Of a stretch of 64,000 nt of DNA, positions 1 through 11,186 are shown piece after piece; within the stretch, counting starts at the first letter, position 1; every line of letters starts with the position of its first letter. The position numbers and the translations under genes were made by a program. The notes under the pieces are model-generated. The model ran no database searches, was not told the DNA's origin, and was given only the letters and a program-made list of their open reading frames with translations. The DNA comes from Elymus sibiricus (taxonomy: Eukaryota; Streptophyta; Magnoliopsida; Poales; Poaceae), in contig CM077670.1 in assembly GCA_039707655.1 (NCBI GenBank), positions 148,036,001-148,100,000 of the forward strand. The letters run 5' to 3'.

Positions 1-591
1 CGTTGCTGGACGTCGCCGCTCTATCCTTGGACATCGTAGCGGCTGGGTCCTGGCTTGCACCGGTTCGAACCGTATTGCTACAGCGACTGTGCTCACTAGA
101 ACGTCATTGGAGTCGGCCATCTACGCCATCTCTGGTGTAGTGTCTACACTCACCATTGGGATGAGGAAGCTAACTGCCTCCGCCGCCCGCGCCTCCTGCT
201 CCGCCCGTCGCAGCCATGCCGTGCGCACCGGCCGCGCCGCTGGCGGATGCCTGCGAGGGCAGCTTGGAGGTGGAAGGTGCCGTCGTGGCTCCAGTCTTCT
301 TCTTGGGCTCCATCGACGAGAGTGACGATACTGACACACACTACCAACACCGATTCATAACACACGATCCCCTGCCTGGCGCGCCAAAGATGTCATGGAG
401 AAACGACGTTCTATGGGACCGAGAGGGATCCCTTTGCGGTTCGGCTACGGGATCGGTGCACTACGAAGAGTAGGGCTGGTAGATGCAAGAACACAATGTG
501 GTTTATCCAGGTTCAGGCCGCTGTGAGCGTAAAACCCTACTCCTGCTTTGGTGGTTTGATTGTGTATGAGCTCAAGTTACATGGAGCGCAG

Positions 592-1082
592 CTTGCCGGC
601 AAGGTGCGTGGGAAGTGCAACTACTGCGCATAATTGAACTAGGTCTCGACCATTCTAACTGTAGCCGTGGGCCTCCTTTTATAGGCCAAGGGGTTACCAC
701 AATGGCTAATATGGTCATTACAAGGTATGAATAGGAGTTGCACTGTCATCAGGTCTATCTCTAACGGGGTAGGACAAACGCATTAAATGCACCGTTAGGT
801 GCTACGCTGGGGAGGCGATGCTTTGGCAAAGGTTCTGCACCATTCGTCTAGCTGCCCTTCTGTGACTTTGACACGACCCAGGGACGGTTGTCATTAAAGT
901 TAACCTTTGCGTGGCACGCCGACACGTGCCCCGACCAGCTGTGTTTGACTACCTGCCCGCTCGACACCTATCATACGAGCTTGTCTAGCAGATGATGAGG
1001 TGGAGTGGTAATGAAACAGAAAGAGCCTGCTGGCACGGAGCTTGCCGGGTCTTGGCTTGCCGGCAAGTAGCTTGCCGGCAAC
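592..1082. repeat. Repeated CTTGCCGGCAAG palindrome
   Basis: The 12-bp perfect palindrome CTTGCCGGCAAG occurs at 592-603 and 1056-1067. A one-base variant lies at 1071-1082 and a partial copy (CTTGCCGGGT) at 1041-1050. The three later copies are spaced 15 bp apart. They sit in the presumed LTR upstream of the minus-strand TATA box. The role is unknown; clustered palindromes here could bind a dimeric factor or simply be a family signature. Confidence 0.6.
676..683 (-). promoter_or_regulatory. TATA box of leftward element
   Basis: TATAAAAG on the minus strand, about 150 bp upstream of the conserved leader motif at 480-530. The position parallels the minus-strand TATA box at 4479-4485, which precedes a similar leader. 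Confidence 0.4.
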
Positions 1083-1299
1083 CAGAGCCTTGGTCTTCAG
1101 TACTAAACTAGTACTTCTTGACGACCTGCCTGGAGGTCTTCTTCATGGTCTTGTTGGTTCCGATCTTGAGTTTTGACGGCAACAATCCTCCGGCAAGCCC
1201 TTGCTGTAGGGAAGGTGGCAATCGTCCATGCACAAGTCAGGGTACTAAGGCACCCATATCTTGGTACACCGACAATCATAGAAGGCTCAATATTCGCCT

Positions 1300-1585
1300 T
1301 TAGATTCAGCAGTTTTCTAGATGAGATTCATCTGTCTATGCACCATATATGATGCTACTTTCCAAAGGTTTTAGATGTTGCATGTGAAACTTCGTGCTGT
1401 TGTGTAATGGCGTAGTTAGCTATATGCCTATATGGTGTAACTGAGTGCTGAAGCTATGTGATGTAGTACTCTGATGTAATTCAGCTATGAAATCCTGGTT
1501 GCCGTAATACGGCTATGAAACATATGGTGTGTTTGATATGAAATGTCAATTTGATTACTAAATGCATTATCAATAATAGGCCAAT
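1300..1585. other. AT-rich stretch, no gene seen
   Basis: This non-coding stretch contains short degenerate repeats of GTAATNCNGCTATGAAA near 1475-1520. I see no ORF, terminal repeat or conserved site that would assign it to a family. It may be the continuation of the element to its left. Confidence 0.3.
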
Positions 1586-2045
1586 TATCCTACTTATTGG
1601 GTTTTTGTATTGCAGACGGTTTCTCAGACAACACCATGGGCGATGACCTCAAACAACACACACAGTTTCTAGAAAGTAGCCGTGTTGGATCAATGAACAA
1701 TCACACACGATTTCCGCCCGACAAATGTTTGCGTTAGGCCACCTTGCACGAACGTTTCCACATAAAAATTGTGTGTGATGTACATATGAACGGAAACGTT
1801 TGTCTGAGATTCACTGTGTGGGATGTACATACGAACGAAAACGATTGGGCCAATATAATTGTCTGCGATGGCTCGCCCGATCGCACACGAGCTCTTTTTG
1901 CCCCGCGTGTGTGACCAGAGGACCTATCACCGACGGTTTCTGGGTCGTGTGGGAAGGACCCCCTATCGCACACACAGGCAAGGCGACGGTTTAAAACTCT
2001 GTCGTGGAAAGGGGGTAAAAACCGTTTGTATAGCACGTCGCTGCA
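1586..2045. mobile_element. DNA-transposon-like insertion in gag remnant
   Basis: The minus-strand gag reading frame (2046-2155) stops abruptly at about 2045 and gives way to sequence rich in CACACGA/TGTGTG motifs. Two near-identical direct repeats lie inside, at 1771-1797 and 1814-1842, sharing the core GATGTACATA. The style, with multiple CACACGATT-like words, resembles non-autonomous DNA transposons common in wheat, but I cannot assign a superfamily. Neither terminal inverted repeats nor a target duplication could be fixed by eye. Confidence 0.45.
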
Positions 2046-4324
2046 CCAGTGATCCATGAGCTCACTCATGTCCTTCACATGCCGCTTGATTCGCCCAAGC
2101 TTATGAATCAAAGGATCAAACCTGCAATTTTTCTCTAAGACCATAACTGCTGACTGCGCTGTGATGCTTTCAGAGGAATGAACAATCTCTACAACCCTGC
2201 GCGCCCAATGATGGGCCTACTCTCCCTCTTTCTGGACACAGTGCTCCAAGTCAATGATTGTGGTCGGACGCCTGCAAGTTCCTTGGAAGTTTTTGATGAA
2301 GTGATCTTTGAGTTCTTGCCATGTGTGGATTGAGTTCGGGGGGCAAATTCTTCTGCCATGTGCGTGTTGGGCCGTCCAACATCATAGTTAGGTACCTAGG
2401 ACAGAATCCATTGCTGACTTCCAACATATCCATAGCCAACTCAGAGCTCTTTATCCAGGCAACTGGCTCCATATCTGTTGTGTAATTGGGAACTTTGCGA
2501 GGCCCCTTGAAATCCTATGGTAAATGCTCGTTCCTCAGGGCTGGTCCTAAACACCGAGTCCCAATGGTCCGTGCAACAAATCCGGTCCCTGCCGATGCTG
2601 GCTGGGTTGTGGCGGGTGGGTTTCGTGCTGCCAGCCAAACATACTCAGCACCCTTATTGCCTGCATTTGCTGTGCGTAGAGCGCGGGCATTATCAACGAT
2701 AGCCTACGCATCTGAGACCGCCGGTCTAGTCTACTGAGGTGGCTGTTGTGGGGCCCTCTGATGATGTTGAAGCTCCCTTCGGTGCCGTACACTGCTCGAT
2801 ACGACGGGCGACTCTCCATGCCGGCTCCTGCTCTAGCTTTGATGAGGCGTGGAGTGCAGCCGGTTTGGACTATAGGAGTAATTCGCCTACTGCGTGACCG
2901 CTGTCTTTAACATCTCGATCGCGTTTCTAGCTTCCACTTCCATTGGGCTGTTCCCATGGATCGGGATTGCAGCAAGGTTGCGTGTTGCTGCCCACACGTT
3001 ATCCACCGGGTTTGAATAGTGGCCAGCTGGTGTATGAAAGCGTCTCGGTTGCTGTTGAATCTGCTGATGACGTGGCAGCTGCTGGTGTTGCAGTTGAGCC
3101 GGCGGCTGCTGCTGGAGCGTGCCAGGTGGATTGGCCAAGATCAATTGGGGTATGATAGATCTAGCGCCTGCTGTTCCCACGCTGGCCCCTGGCGTAGTCT
3201 GAGGGAGAGTATCCATCAGAGTCTGAAAAAGCCTATGTGGCTCCATCCCAACCTGGAGCTAACTCTAGAACCTTCTCTGGTGCAACGTGGACAACTCATT
3301 TTGGCAAAAACTGAGGTGGATTCCCTCATCTTCCAGACGTCGGGCTTCCTGAAGGACATCAGTTCGGGCATTAGCGAGACGTGTGTTTTCTGCAGTGATT
3401 TCCTCCTGAACCTTGTCTATCTGTTCATGACACTTCTCGATCTCTGCCTTCCATGTGGCCTCATTCTCTGGGGTCACTGGATTCGCCAGGAATGCGCTAA
3501 GAGCCGTCGCCATCTCTGCCAGTGACTGTGCTCCTGATATCCTGATGCTGGTTCCTACAGCCGCAGCTGTCGCTGCTGCCATAGCATTGGAGAGTTGACC
3601 CGGTGTAACCAGAATCGGGTTTTTTGCTTGATGACGGGTTTGGCACATTTGTAACTAGGTTCCCATGATCATCATAATGAGGCAGGTTCTGGTTTCCTGC
3701 CATGCAGATAGCAGCATGACGAGGTGGTCCGTAGGAATCTGGATGTTCCTCTCCTCCTGAGTACTCTCCCAACCTTTCATTGAAAAGTGGGATAATAGAC
3801 CCGGTTTCATCACGGTCGTTCTCCCCGACCGATGACTCGTCGTCTGAATAGACACGCGTATCTCCTCCTGAAACAGAGTCGGCAGCAGGCACCGGCTCCT
3901 GCTCGGTCCCATTAATGAAACTGACAAAAGTATGGGTCTGAATAGGGGAGACCCGGCGTGCCGACTCAACAAAGCCAGCGGTGACATCCGGCTCCTGTGC
4001 GGACTCGCCGATGACGCCGATGAAAATGTGGATCTTGCCAAAGGGGACCTGGTATCTTGACTCAATAGAGTCGGCCTCGGGGCTCCAACCGGCGTCATCG
4101 ATGTAGAGCTTGCTGCGCCAGCTCTTCGTCATCTGGCTGATCGCGAGCTTCTCGATCCCTGGAAGAGCTCCCTCCAAGAACACAACACCACCGTGCACTG
4201 GCCTGATGGTGGGCGCCAACTGTCGTGGTTTTGTCACGACAGATGTCCTCATAGGAGAATTACGTTGTGAGGCCATCACTGCTAGGTGAAGGCTTGAACG
4301 GGGTTGGTCAAAATCGAGAGACAC
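2046..4324 (-). pseudogene. Broken Gypsy gag polyprotein (Tat/Retand-like)
   Basis: This is a leftward gag, shattered by frameshifts. From right to left: 4324-3497, a 275-residue opening segment with acidic and serine-rich stretches; 3648-3265, with an alpha-helical, coiled-coil-like segment containing EKCHEQIDKVQEE; 3246-2887, proline- and glutamine-rich; then about 2500-2046, the retrotransposon gag core. The core ends with the well-conserved segment AVMVLEKNCRFDPL...LGRIKRH (about 2070-2155), typical of plant Gypsy gag. The open pieces lie in different frames, so no full product can be made. Protease, RT and integrase would lie further left but are absent, because the foreign insertion at 2045 interrupts the frame. 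The clade is inferred from family memory; Gypsy gag identity is firmer. Confidence 0.65.
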
Positions 4325-4497
4325 GAGTTTACCCAGGTTCGGCCCCTCACGGTGGAGGTAAATGCATACTCCTGCTTGATTGCTTATTGATGATGATGAT
4401 ATCGATTACCAGGGCACAATTTTGCTACCTAGTTTTCGAGAGATTGTAACTTGTCCTTGAACGTCCCATGAACCGCCCCTTTATACAATAGCCGGGT
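4325..4497 (-). promoter_or_regulatory. 5' leader and TATA box of leftward Gypsy element
   Basis: A minus-strand TATAAAG lies at 4479-4485, about 155 bp upstream of the first ATG of the gag remnant. The leader at 4315-4400 resembles the one at 480-530. The element is cut off at 4497, where the LTR of another element begins. Confidence 0.4.
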
Positions 4498-5342
4498 TGT
4501 CACATCCAAGATTTTTCCCAAATCTGGTATGTTAAAAATTTCATAGGGAATTTAAACTTTTTCTAGGAAATACCCATGATTGCCTAGGAATACCAATGAT
4601 TTGACTTTGATTTGCTTGATTGTTGCGTAGAAGGGATAAAATCCCAATGCAGTTAGTTGAAACCCTAGCTAGCCTTCGTAGGAACACAAGCCATTTGAAA
4701 TATTGTTGGGCAAAAGAATACCTTAATAAGTCCCAAGAATATCCAAGCCAAAATAATTTCCCTAAAAGGATTTGAGTTGGTTTATTGTTGAAATCAATTC
4801 AAAAGCCAAAGGGAATTATTCAAAAATGGTTTTGTATTTTATTTGACAGGAAAGTGAATTCCACAAGACCAAATAATGACCATGACCCTCTGCCATTTTT
4901 CTAAAATGAAATTGAAACACTTTTGGTTTTGAAACCAAATTCAAATTCAAGTAGAAAATATAAGTTGCAGAAGTGTATGTCCATTTTGCCCAAACAAAAA
5001 GTTCAAACATTCACAATTATTCCATTTAGAATTTAGAAAATATTCACTGTTGGCAGAAAACCCAAATTCAAATTCTATTTGAATTTACAGAATGGACAGA
5101 AGAACCACAAACAGAAAAGAGAAACAGAAAAAAAGAAGGCCCAGCCGAGCGAGCCAGCTAGGCCGAAGCCCAGCTAGCCAGCTCAGCCAACCCCGCGCCC
5201 CACTCTCTCTCTCTCCCACTGACATGCGGGACCCGCATGTCAGCTTCTTCTCTCTCCCACAACCGCCCACCTTGCGCATGCCCGCGCCCACGTCGCCCAC
5301 GTTCGCGTGCTCTCCGGCCACCTCGACCACGGCCACCGCGCC

Positions 5343-5348
5343 TATAAA
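5343..5348 (+). promoter_or_regulatory. G1 LTR TATA box
   Basis: TATAAA sits in the GC-rich block, followed by AGAGCCC. The context is equivalent to that of the TATA boxes of G2 (36901) and G4 (47602). Transcription would start roughly 30 bp downstream. Confidence 0.55.
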
Positions 5349-6154
5349 GAGCCCTGGACCCCCTCTCCCACCACTCGACATCACCGCCAGGCTGCTCGCC
5401 GGCGAACCCCCGAGCTCCTCCTCTGACCTAGCTCCGCTCCGGCCGCTTCCGGCCAAGCCAGCCATCCCCGAGTCCCGCTGAGGCCACCACTGCATTCACC
5501 GTCCTCCTGCGCACCTGCTGGACATCGTCCACGCACCCGAGGCCCTCTGGAGCGTCGACTTCATCGTCGCCCGAACATCACCGCCGCCCCGCCGTTAATT
5601 CCGGCGAGGTAAGCCACCGCCCGCGCGTCCCACCGTGTCCATCACGCTCATAGCGTTCGCACACATCCTCCGACCCTTTTGGTTCAACCAGACGTGCTCG
5701 AGTTTGAGCAACGCAACTGCAGCCGAAGCTCTCAGCCGCTGTGCAAACTCCGACGAGTTCGCTTTGGTCATCTCCCTCATCCCCGAGCCTCACCGACGCC
5801 ACCATCGCCCTTGCCGTGCTCCACCGTGTCCACCCATGCCTCTCCCCATCCCCGGCGACCCCGGGAACATTGTCCTCGACCACATCCGAGCCGTGTGCCG
5901 CCGTCCACGACGTCTCCGGCGAGTCCTTCGACAACCTAGCTCCGGTGAGGACCCCCTCCATCTAATCTGCACCGTTGGATTCAGATCCAACGCATCTCAC
6001 ACCCTCACTTAAATGAAACGTATCGACCAATCTTGTGCTGCCATGTCATTACCTTATCCACAACATTATCCAGAACATTTCTGTTTAATTAAATCGAAAT
6101 GGCAATTTTGCAAAAAAGCCCCTGAAACTAAAAGCTTCATAACTAATTATCTAC

Positions 6155-6323
6155 AAGTCCAAATTGAGTGATTCTTTTTGAAAAATAATCCCTATGAAAT
6201 TTACTTTCACCCTGTCTAGAAATATTTCACTTTTGAATAATTTAAAATTCAAATTCAAACAAAATGAATTTGAATAGGGCATAACTTGCACATAACAAAA
6301 CCAAATTAAGTGATTCTTTTTGC
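6155..6323 (+). repeat. Repeated GTGATTCTTTTTG LTR motif
   Basis: A motif of the form AAGTCCAAATT...GTGATTCTTTTTG occurs at 6155-6180 and again, shortened, at 6301-6323. A close relative (AAGTCCAAATGATTGGATTC, then TTTTTG) is in the otherwise different G4 LTR at 48233-48258 and again near 57347. In each LTR it lies several hundred bases downstream of the TATA box. Confidence 0.55.
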
Positions 6324-6769
6324 AAATTGAACCTAGTGAAATGTAGTTTCATCTCAGAACACTTTGGTCGAAATTTGAATAATTTAAAAATACATTCTAA
6401 ACAGAATACAATATAGGCGAGAATTCAAATTGAAATGAAACCTAATTAGGTTTAACTTTGAAATAAAAATTGTTTAATAGAGCAATTATGATAGAAATGA
6501 ATTCAGAAACTATAATAGGTGCTTAGTAATTATTTTTGGATTATTATTTGACTTTAGGAAATTTAAATAACATTTGAATTTAATTCAAACATAGTTTGAA
6601 TATAACTTTGAAATCCTAGGTTCAATTTAAATAAAACCAAAGAAATATGATTTAATGAAATGAATTAAACCTAGAAATCATGTTGGAGTTAATATTTGAC
6701 TATAGGGAAAGATTAACTCAAATTAAATTCAAATAGAAGTTGAAAACTATTCACACATAGCCAATCATT

Positions 6770-7000
6770 TTGGATTTATATTTGACTTTAATTCAAATCA
6801 AAAAAAATAAACTTAGTCATGATGTTGGATTGATATTTGACTTTAGTTAAACTAAAGTCAAATAAATGAATTATAGTAATTATATTGGACTCATATTTGT
6901 CTTCAGATGAACTTGAATTAAACAAATAAACCATAGTAAACATATTGGATTGCTACTTGACTTTAGGGAAAACATTTGAATTGTTGAACCAACTTAGTTG
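6770..7000 (+). repeat. Degenerate ~60-bp tandem repeats in G1 LTR
   Basis: Units beginning TTGGA(T/C)T and continuing into ATTTGACTTTA or ATTTGTCTTCA start at 6770, 6825, 6885 and 6945, giving spacings of 55, 60 and 60 bp. Weaker copies start near 6537 and 6682. The array is AT-rich and non-coding. It also contains the short inverted repeat GACTTTAG...CTAAAGTC near 6839-6860. Confidence 0.6.
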
Positions 7001-8110
7001 ATTATGAAATAGTTCATAATCCAATTTGACTTAGTAGAACCAAATCAAATTGTGAACTCAATTCAATTACTATTCAAATAAGAAGAACCCTAATTCAAAT
7101 CCAACCTAGATTGGAAGCCAGACCAAGTCATCATTTTCAGACCTTAGTTTATTCAGGCTCATGAAAGGTCAACAAGTTTGGATTGTCATTCAAACTTGAA
7201 TATGAACTTGGCTATCCAGGATTCATAGACCATGATTCAGTTGTGCTTGTCAGATTCAATATTTGCACAACTTGACATCACATACTCCTTATGTGATGAA
7301 TCCTTTTATGTTGACACTTGCATGTGAACCTTATGTCACATGTATTCCAATTGACAACCACTATGGTGTTCCTAGAACTCTTATGAGTTAACCCAGACAC
7401 ATGATATCACGGCACAATGACACGAACACCATGCACAACACTTGTTGTATGTTTGATTGTATTGTATGGTTGTTTATGATTGCTCTTTACTTACGATAGA
7501 TTGTACGGAGAGCGAAGAGTAACGTGATCAAGATTGTGAGATTGAAGAATCATCAATACAGGCAAGTGGAACCTTTGATCATCACATATGTTTTCATGCA
7601 TTGTAGTTGGTTTCAACTAGGAATCCCCTATAGGATTTTACTTTATGCTTGACAGAACCCAGTAGAATGATATAGGTCCTTTTATACCCTGACCTTGTAA
7701 CCAACGAGTAGTTGCTTAGCTGCTATATCATGGATTGGGAAAACACCTATATTATTCCACCATACAACCAAATGGTTGAATACTACTTAATTAATGAATC
7801 ATCTGGGTTGTGCTTCGGTATTGGTTTGGTGGCCACATGTTTTGTGGGCGACCGCCCAGGCTCAAACGGATTGTAAGAGTTCAAAGTTGAGTAGCTTCCA
7901 TGTGTAACCGTGAAACAATATGGGCTCTGTCTGGACCAAGTAATTTGTGGGAACCCTCCTGCGGCAGACCAGTAGATGTAGCATTTGCATGTAGGTTGGA
8001 CTAGGTCTGTCATTTATGAGGGGGCGACTACTTCCCAGAAGTTTCTTCTTGGTCTACCTGGCTACTTCACAAGTGAAGTTTAGTGGCTTAAGGGTGTGAT
8101 CGAGAATCAC

Positions 8111-8180
8111 GGGTAAAGTACACAAACCTCTGCAGAGTGTATAAAACTGATCATGATTAGCCGTGTCCCCGATTGTGGAC
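8111..8180 (+). promoter_or_regulatory. LTR palindrome module, G1 copy
   Basis: In order: GGGTAAAGTA (8111-8120), palindrome CTCTGCAGAG (8128-8137), near-palindrome CTGATCATGATTAG (8147-8160), then a GTCC...GGAC hairpin with an 8-base loop (8165-8180). The same series occurs in G2, G3 and both LTRs of G4. The single unmatched pair in the second palindrome would be a G-U wobble in RNA. Confidence 0.7.
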
Positions 8181-8542
8181 AACTTTTGAGCAACTCATCC
8201 AAGAATTGTCAGTTGATCTCATCACCTCTTGAAAATAAAATGAATGGGTTGAACCAAAGGGGAGTGTGGACCAACCCAGGTTCCTGGCATGACACCAACA
8301 ACTTCATCTGGGAAGGTTGGGGCTGTCGCGTGACACGGGAACCCACATGCTCAAATGCTATATTTTGCACGGTCGCGTGACACGATCTGCCCAGGGCTAC
8401 TGTTTGAGGCAGTACGTCCAACTATACTGTTAAAGTAGACCATTATTACAGAGGTAGGAAAACTATTTTCGCGCAAAGGGAAAACCAGCCACAACACCTT
8501 GCATGTTTACTTTTCCAAAAAGCCAATCCTGGAGAAGCTTGA

Positions 8543-8592
8543 CAATACATTCGATGTATTGACCCTTGTGGCTGCAACGTATCGTGTTGCAG
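8543..8592 (+). promoter_or_regulatory. LTR 3'-proximal twin hairpin, G1 copy
   Basis: The first hairpin is CAATACAT-tcg-ATGTATTG (8543-8561, 8-bp stem). The second is CTGCAAC-gtatcgt-GTTGCAG (8572-8592, 7-bp stem). Position and order match the twin hairpins of G2 and G4, although the stem sequences differ. Confidence 0.65.
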
Positions 8593-9021
8593 GTTTACCG
8601 TATCGAGTGGAAGGTACGAAGTAGGGTTACGATGCTATACTCAACTACTGCCTATGAGTGCATGGACGCCACAAGACTAGAATAATAACTCCACTACATG
8701 ATTGTAATGTAAGCTAGCCTATGAGCTAAGCAGGTGTGTATTGATACGTCTCCAACGTATCTATAATTTTTGATTGTTTCATGCTATTATATTATCATTC
8801 TTGGATACCTTATATGCTTTATATGCAATTTTATATCATTTTTGGGAACTAACCTATTAACTCAGTGCCAGTGCCAGTTGCTGTTTTTTTTGCTTGTTTT
8901 TGGTTTTTTAGGAAATCAGTACCAAACGAAGTCCAAACGGAATAAAACTTTACGATGATTTTTTCTGAACCAGAAGGGACCCTAGAAGGTTCAGGAGGAG
9001 GCCAGAAGCCCTACATGAGAG

Positions 9022-9071
9022 CCACGAGCTCACCTGGCACGCCCCTAGGGGGGCGCCACCTGAGCTCGTGG
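9022..9071 (+). promoter_or_regulatory. Hairpin upstream of Athila TATA box
   Basis: The perfect 11-bp arms CCACGAGCTCA (9022-9032) and TGAGCTCGTGG (9061-9071) enclose a GC-rich inner inverted repeat (GCCCC TA GGGGGC). The structure ends 35 bp before the TATA box at 9107. It could extrude as a cruciform or bind a dimeric factor. Confidence 0.6.
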
Positions 9072-9106
9072 GTCCCACGCAGCTCCGTTTGACCTAATTC
9101 CACTTC

Positions 9107-9114
9107 TATAAATT
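9107..9114 (+). promoter_or_regulatory. Athila-like LTR TATA box
   Basis: TATAAATT lies just after the GC-rich hairpin. Its position, about 370 bp into the LTR, is plausible for the start of U3-driven transcription. Confidence 0.5.
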
Positions 9115-10274
9115 CCCATAAATCCCAAAACCAACAGAAAGCCACCCGAAATAACTTTTCCGCCATCGCAAGCTTCTGTTCTTCAGCGATCCCATCTGGA
9201 GGCCTTTTCCGGTGATCTGCCGGAAGGGGAATCGATCACGGAGGGCTTCTACATCAACCTTGCTGCCCTTCCAATGCTGTGTGAGTAGTATACCACAGAC
9301 CTATGGGTCCATAGCTAGTAGCTAGATGGCTGCTTCTCTCTCTTTGATCTTCAATACAAAGTTCTCCATGATCTCCATGGAGTTCTATCCGATGTAATCT
9401 TCTTTTGCGGTGTGTTTGTTGGGATCCGATGAATTGTAGGTTTATGATCAGATTATTCATTGAAAGTAATTGATTCTTTTCTGAACTTTATTATGCATGA
9501 TTTTTATAGCTTTGTATTTCTCTCCGATCTATCCGTTTGGTTTGGCCAACTAGATTGATTTATCGTTAGTGGGAGAGTGCTTTGTGATGGGTTCAATCTT
9601 GCGGTGTCCTCACCCAGTGACAGAAGGGGTAGCGAGGCACGTATTTGTATTGTTGCTATTAAGGGTAAAATGACGGGGTTTATTCATATTGCTTGAGTTT
9701 ATTCTGTCTACATCATGTCATCTTGCTTAAAGCGTTACTCTGTTTGTTATGAACTTAATACCATAGATGCATGCTGGATAGCGGTCGATTGGTGGAGTAA
9801 TAGTAGTAGATGTAGGCAAAAGTTGGTCTACTTGTCACGGATGTGATGCCTATATACATGATCATTGCCATGAATAACATCATAGCTATGCGCTTTTCTA
9901 TCTATTGCCCAACAGTAATTTGTTTACCAACCATATGCTATGTTTCGAGAGAGAAGCCTCTAGTGAAAACTATGCCCCCAGGTCTACTTTAATTATATTA
10001 CAAAACTCTAAATTACCTTGCTGCAATTATTTTACTGTTTATTTAATCCTTGCAAGTAACGAGTTCAAGGGGATTGACAACCCTCTTGCCTGCGTTGGGT
10101 GCAAGTATTTGCTCTCTTGTGTGTAGGTACTGCTTGACTAGGATTTGCTTGGTTCTCCTATTGGTTCGATAACCTTGGTTCTCACTAAGGGAAATACTAT
10201 CTGCTACTATATTTCTTCACCCTTCCTCTTCGGGGAAAATCCCAACGCAGCTCAGAAGTAGCAGAAAGAATTTC

Positions 10275-10292
10275 TGACGCCGTTGCCGGGGA
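10275..10292 (+). promoter_or_regulatory. Primer-binding site, tRNA-Asp type
   Basis: TGACGCCGTTGCCGGGGA differs by one base from the sequence complementary to the 3' end of plant tRNA-Asp, the usual primer of Athila/Tat elements. It starts 12 bases after the LTR end. Confidence 0.75.
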
Positions 10293-10427
10293 GACATCAT
10301 CAAATACCTATAGGTCCCTTCACACAAATTATCATTTACTTGTTCTACTTTTTATTTGCTTTTATTAGTATCGATAAAAAAATCAGAAGTACAAAAATAT
10401 TTTATTTTGCTTGCTTGAAGTGCTATC

Positions 10428-11186
10428 ATGTTTGAATTTGCTAAAAGTGATGATTCCTATAGTAAAAGACTGTCTGAATTCGAGAGGGCTACTAAGAATT
10501 TTATGTATTCTCAGTATGTGCAAAATGAATTATTCACTAAGGAAATTAAATAATATTTTACCTTATTGGATGCCATTAGTAAGCAACTTGATGAGGTCAA
10601 TCATGAAGTAGCCAATCTACAGTCACAACTTGCTCGTACTGAAAATATGTTAGGAAAGATATCCGATAAGCAAACTACACCAGTAAACAAAATGACTGCT
10701 AAACCAGAGTCACATTCTCTCACTAGTGATGACGAAGATATTAAAATGATTGGTGTGACACCTATTGAATCTTTGTTTAGTAATATAAAACTTGATAAAA
10801 AAGGGACTGAAGATGAGTCAACTTTAGCTAGAAGGCGTCCCAATTGTTCGGAGGGTGGTAATCTTAATGATAAAAACAATAAAAGTGTGTTTGAAGAGGT
10901 CAAGACTTTAAATAGCAATGTGCCCACTACTTTGGATTACAATGACTTTAATTATGATAATTGCTCCTTGATTGAATGTATTTTCTTGTTGCAATCCATG
11001 ATAAACTCACCTCATGCTTACGTACAAAATAAAGCTTTTACTAAACATATTGTAGAAGAAGTGATTAAAGCTCATGAAGAAAAGCTAGAGTTGGAAGTAT
11101 CTATACCAAGAAAATTGCATGATGAATGGAAACCTACTATTAAAGTAAAATTAAATATTATGAATGTAATGCTTTGTGTGATCTAG
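10428..11186 (+). pseudogene. Athila-like gag remnant
   Basis: The ATG at 10428 opens MFEFAKSDDSYSKRLSEFE. The frame is broken by a TAA at 10551-10553, then stays open in the same frame to 11186, with hydrophilic, coiled-coil-like residues (LDEVNHEVANLQSQLARTE, about 10580-10640). The central gag core found in autonomous Athila elements is missing or unrecognisable, so the protein looks internally deleted. A frameshift near 11150 separates it from the protease, which continues in another frame at 11174. Confidence 0.65.

Larger units (their letters stand above)
1..1300 (-). mobile_element. LTR-retrotransposon 5' leader remnant (unclassified)
   Basis: No recognisable protein is encoded here. 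On the minus strand a TATA box (676-683) lies upstream of a leader at about 480-530. That leader resembles the one at 4315-4400: both read 'tt(t/a)(c/t)CCAGGTTC(A/G)G' followed by a CTCCTGCTT motif. I infer two related Gypsy-type elements facing left. The stretch 700-1300 upstream of the leader would be LTR, and it carries repeated CTTGCCGGCAAG palindromes. Short GC-rich ORFs at 89-473 overlap on both strands and match nothing I know. The outer edge lies outside the window. Confidence 0.4.
4498..8741 (+). mobile_element. Long chromovirus-type LTR, element G1 (truncated)
   Basis: The LTR starts TGTCACATCC at 4498 and has the same architecture as the LTRs of G2, G3 and G4. There is an AT-rich opening, a GC-rich block (about 5140-5990) with a TATA box, a long AT-rich section, then two sets of palindromes (8111-8180 and 8543-8592) near the 3' end. 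No CCACA end or primer-binding site is reached, because the Athila LTR begins at 8742. It is therefore either a solo or truncated LTR, or the rest was displaced by the Athila insertion. Short ORFs in the GC-rich block (5085-5960) overlap on both strands and are compositional. Confidence 0.7.
8742..10263 (+). repeat. 5' LTR of Athila-like element
   Basis: The LTR is about 1.52 kb and runs from TGATACG to TAGCA. The first 19 bases after the T form a hairpin (GATACG-N7-CGTATC). A TATA box (TATAAATT, 9107-9114) follows a strong 50-bp hairpin at 9022-9071. Downstream lie the family-typical segments at 9640-9850. No matching 3' LTR is present in the window; the element is cut at 35239. Confidence 0.8.

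Noticed and set aside
5085..5990. Overlapping ORFs up to 136 codons in the G1 GC block
   Set aside because: Open on both strands, rich in P, A, R and S, no domain, and located around the LTR promoter.
8111..8180. Palindrome modules explained as Helitron or MITE ends
   Set aside because: They sit at the same place inside collinear LTRs, with no target duplication or boundary around them.
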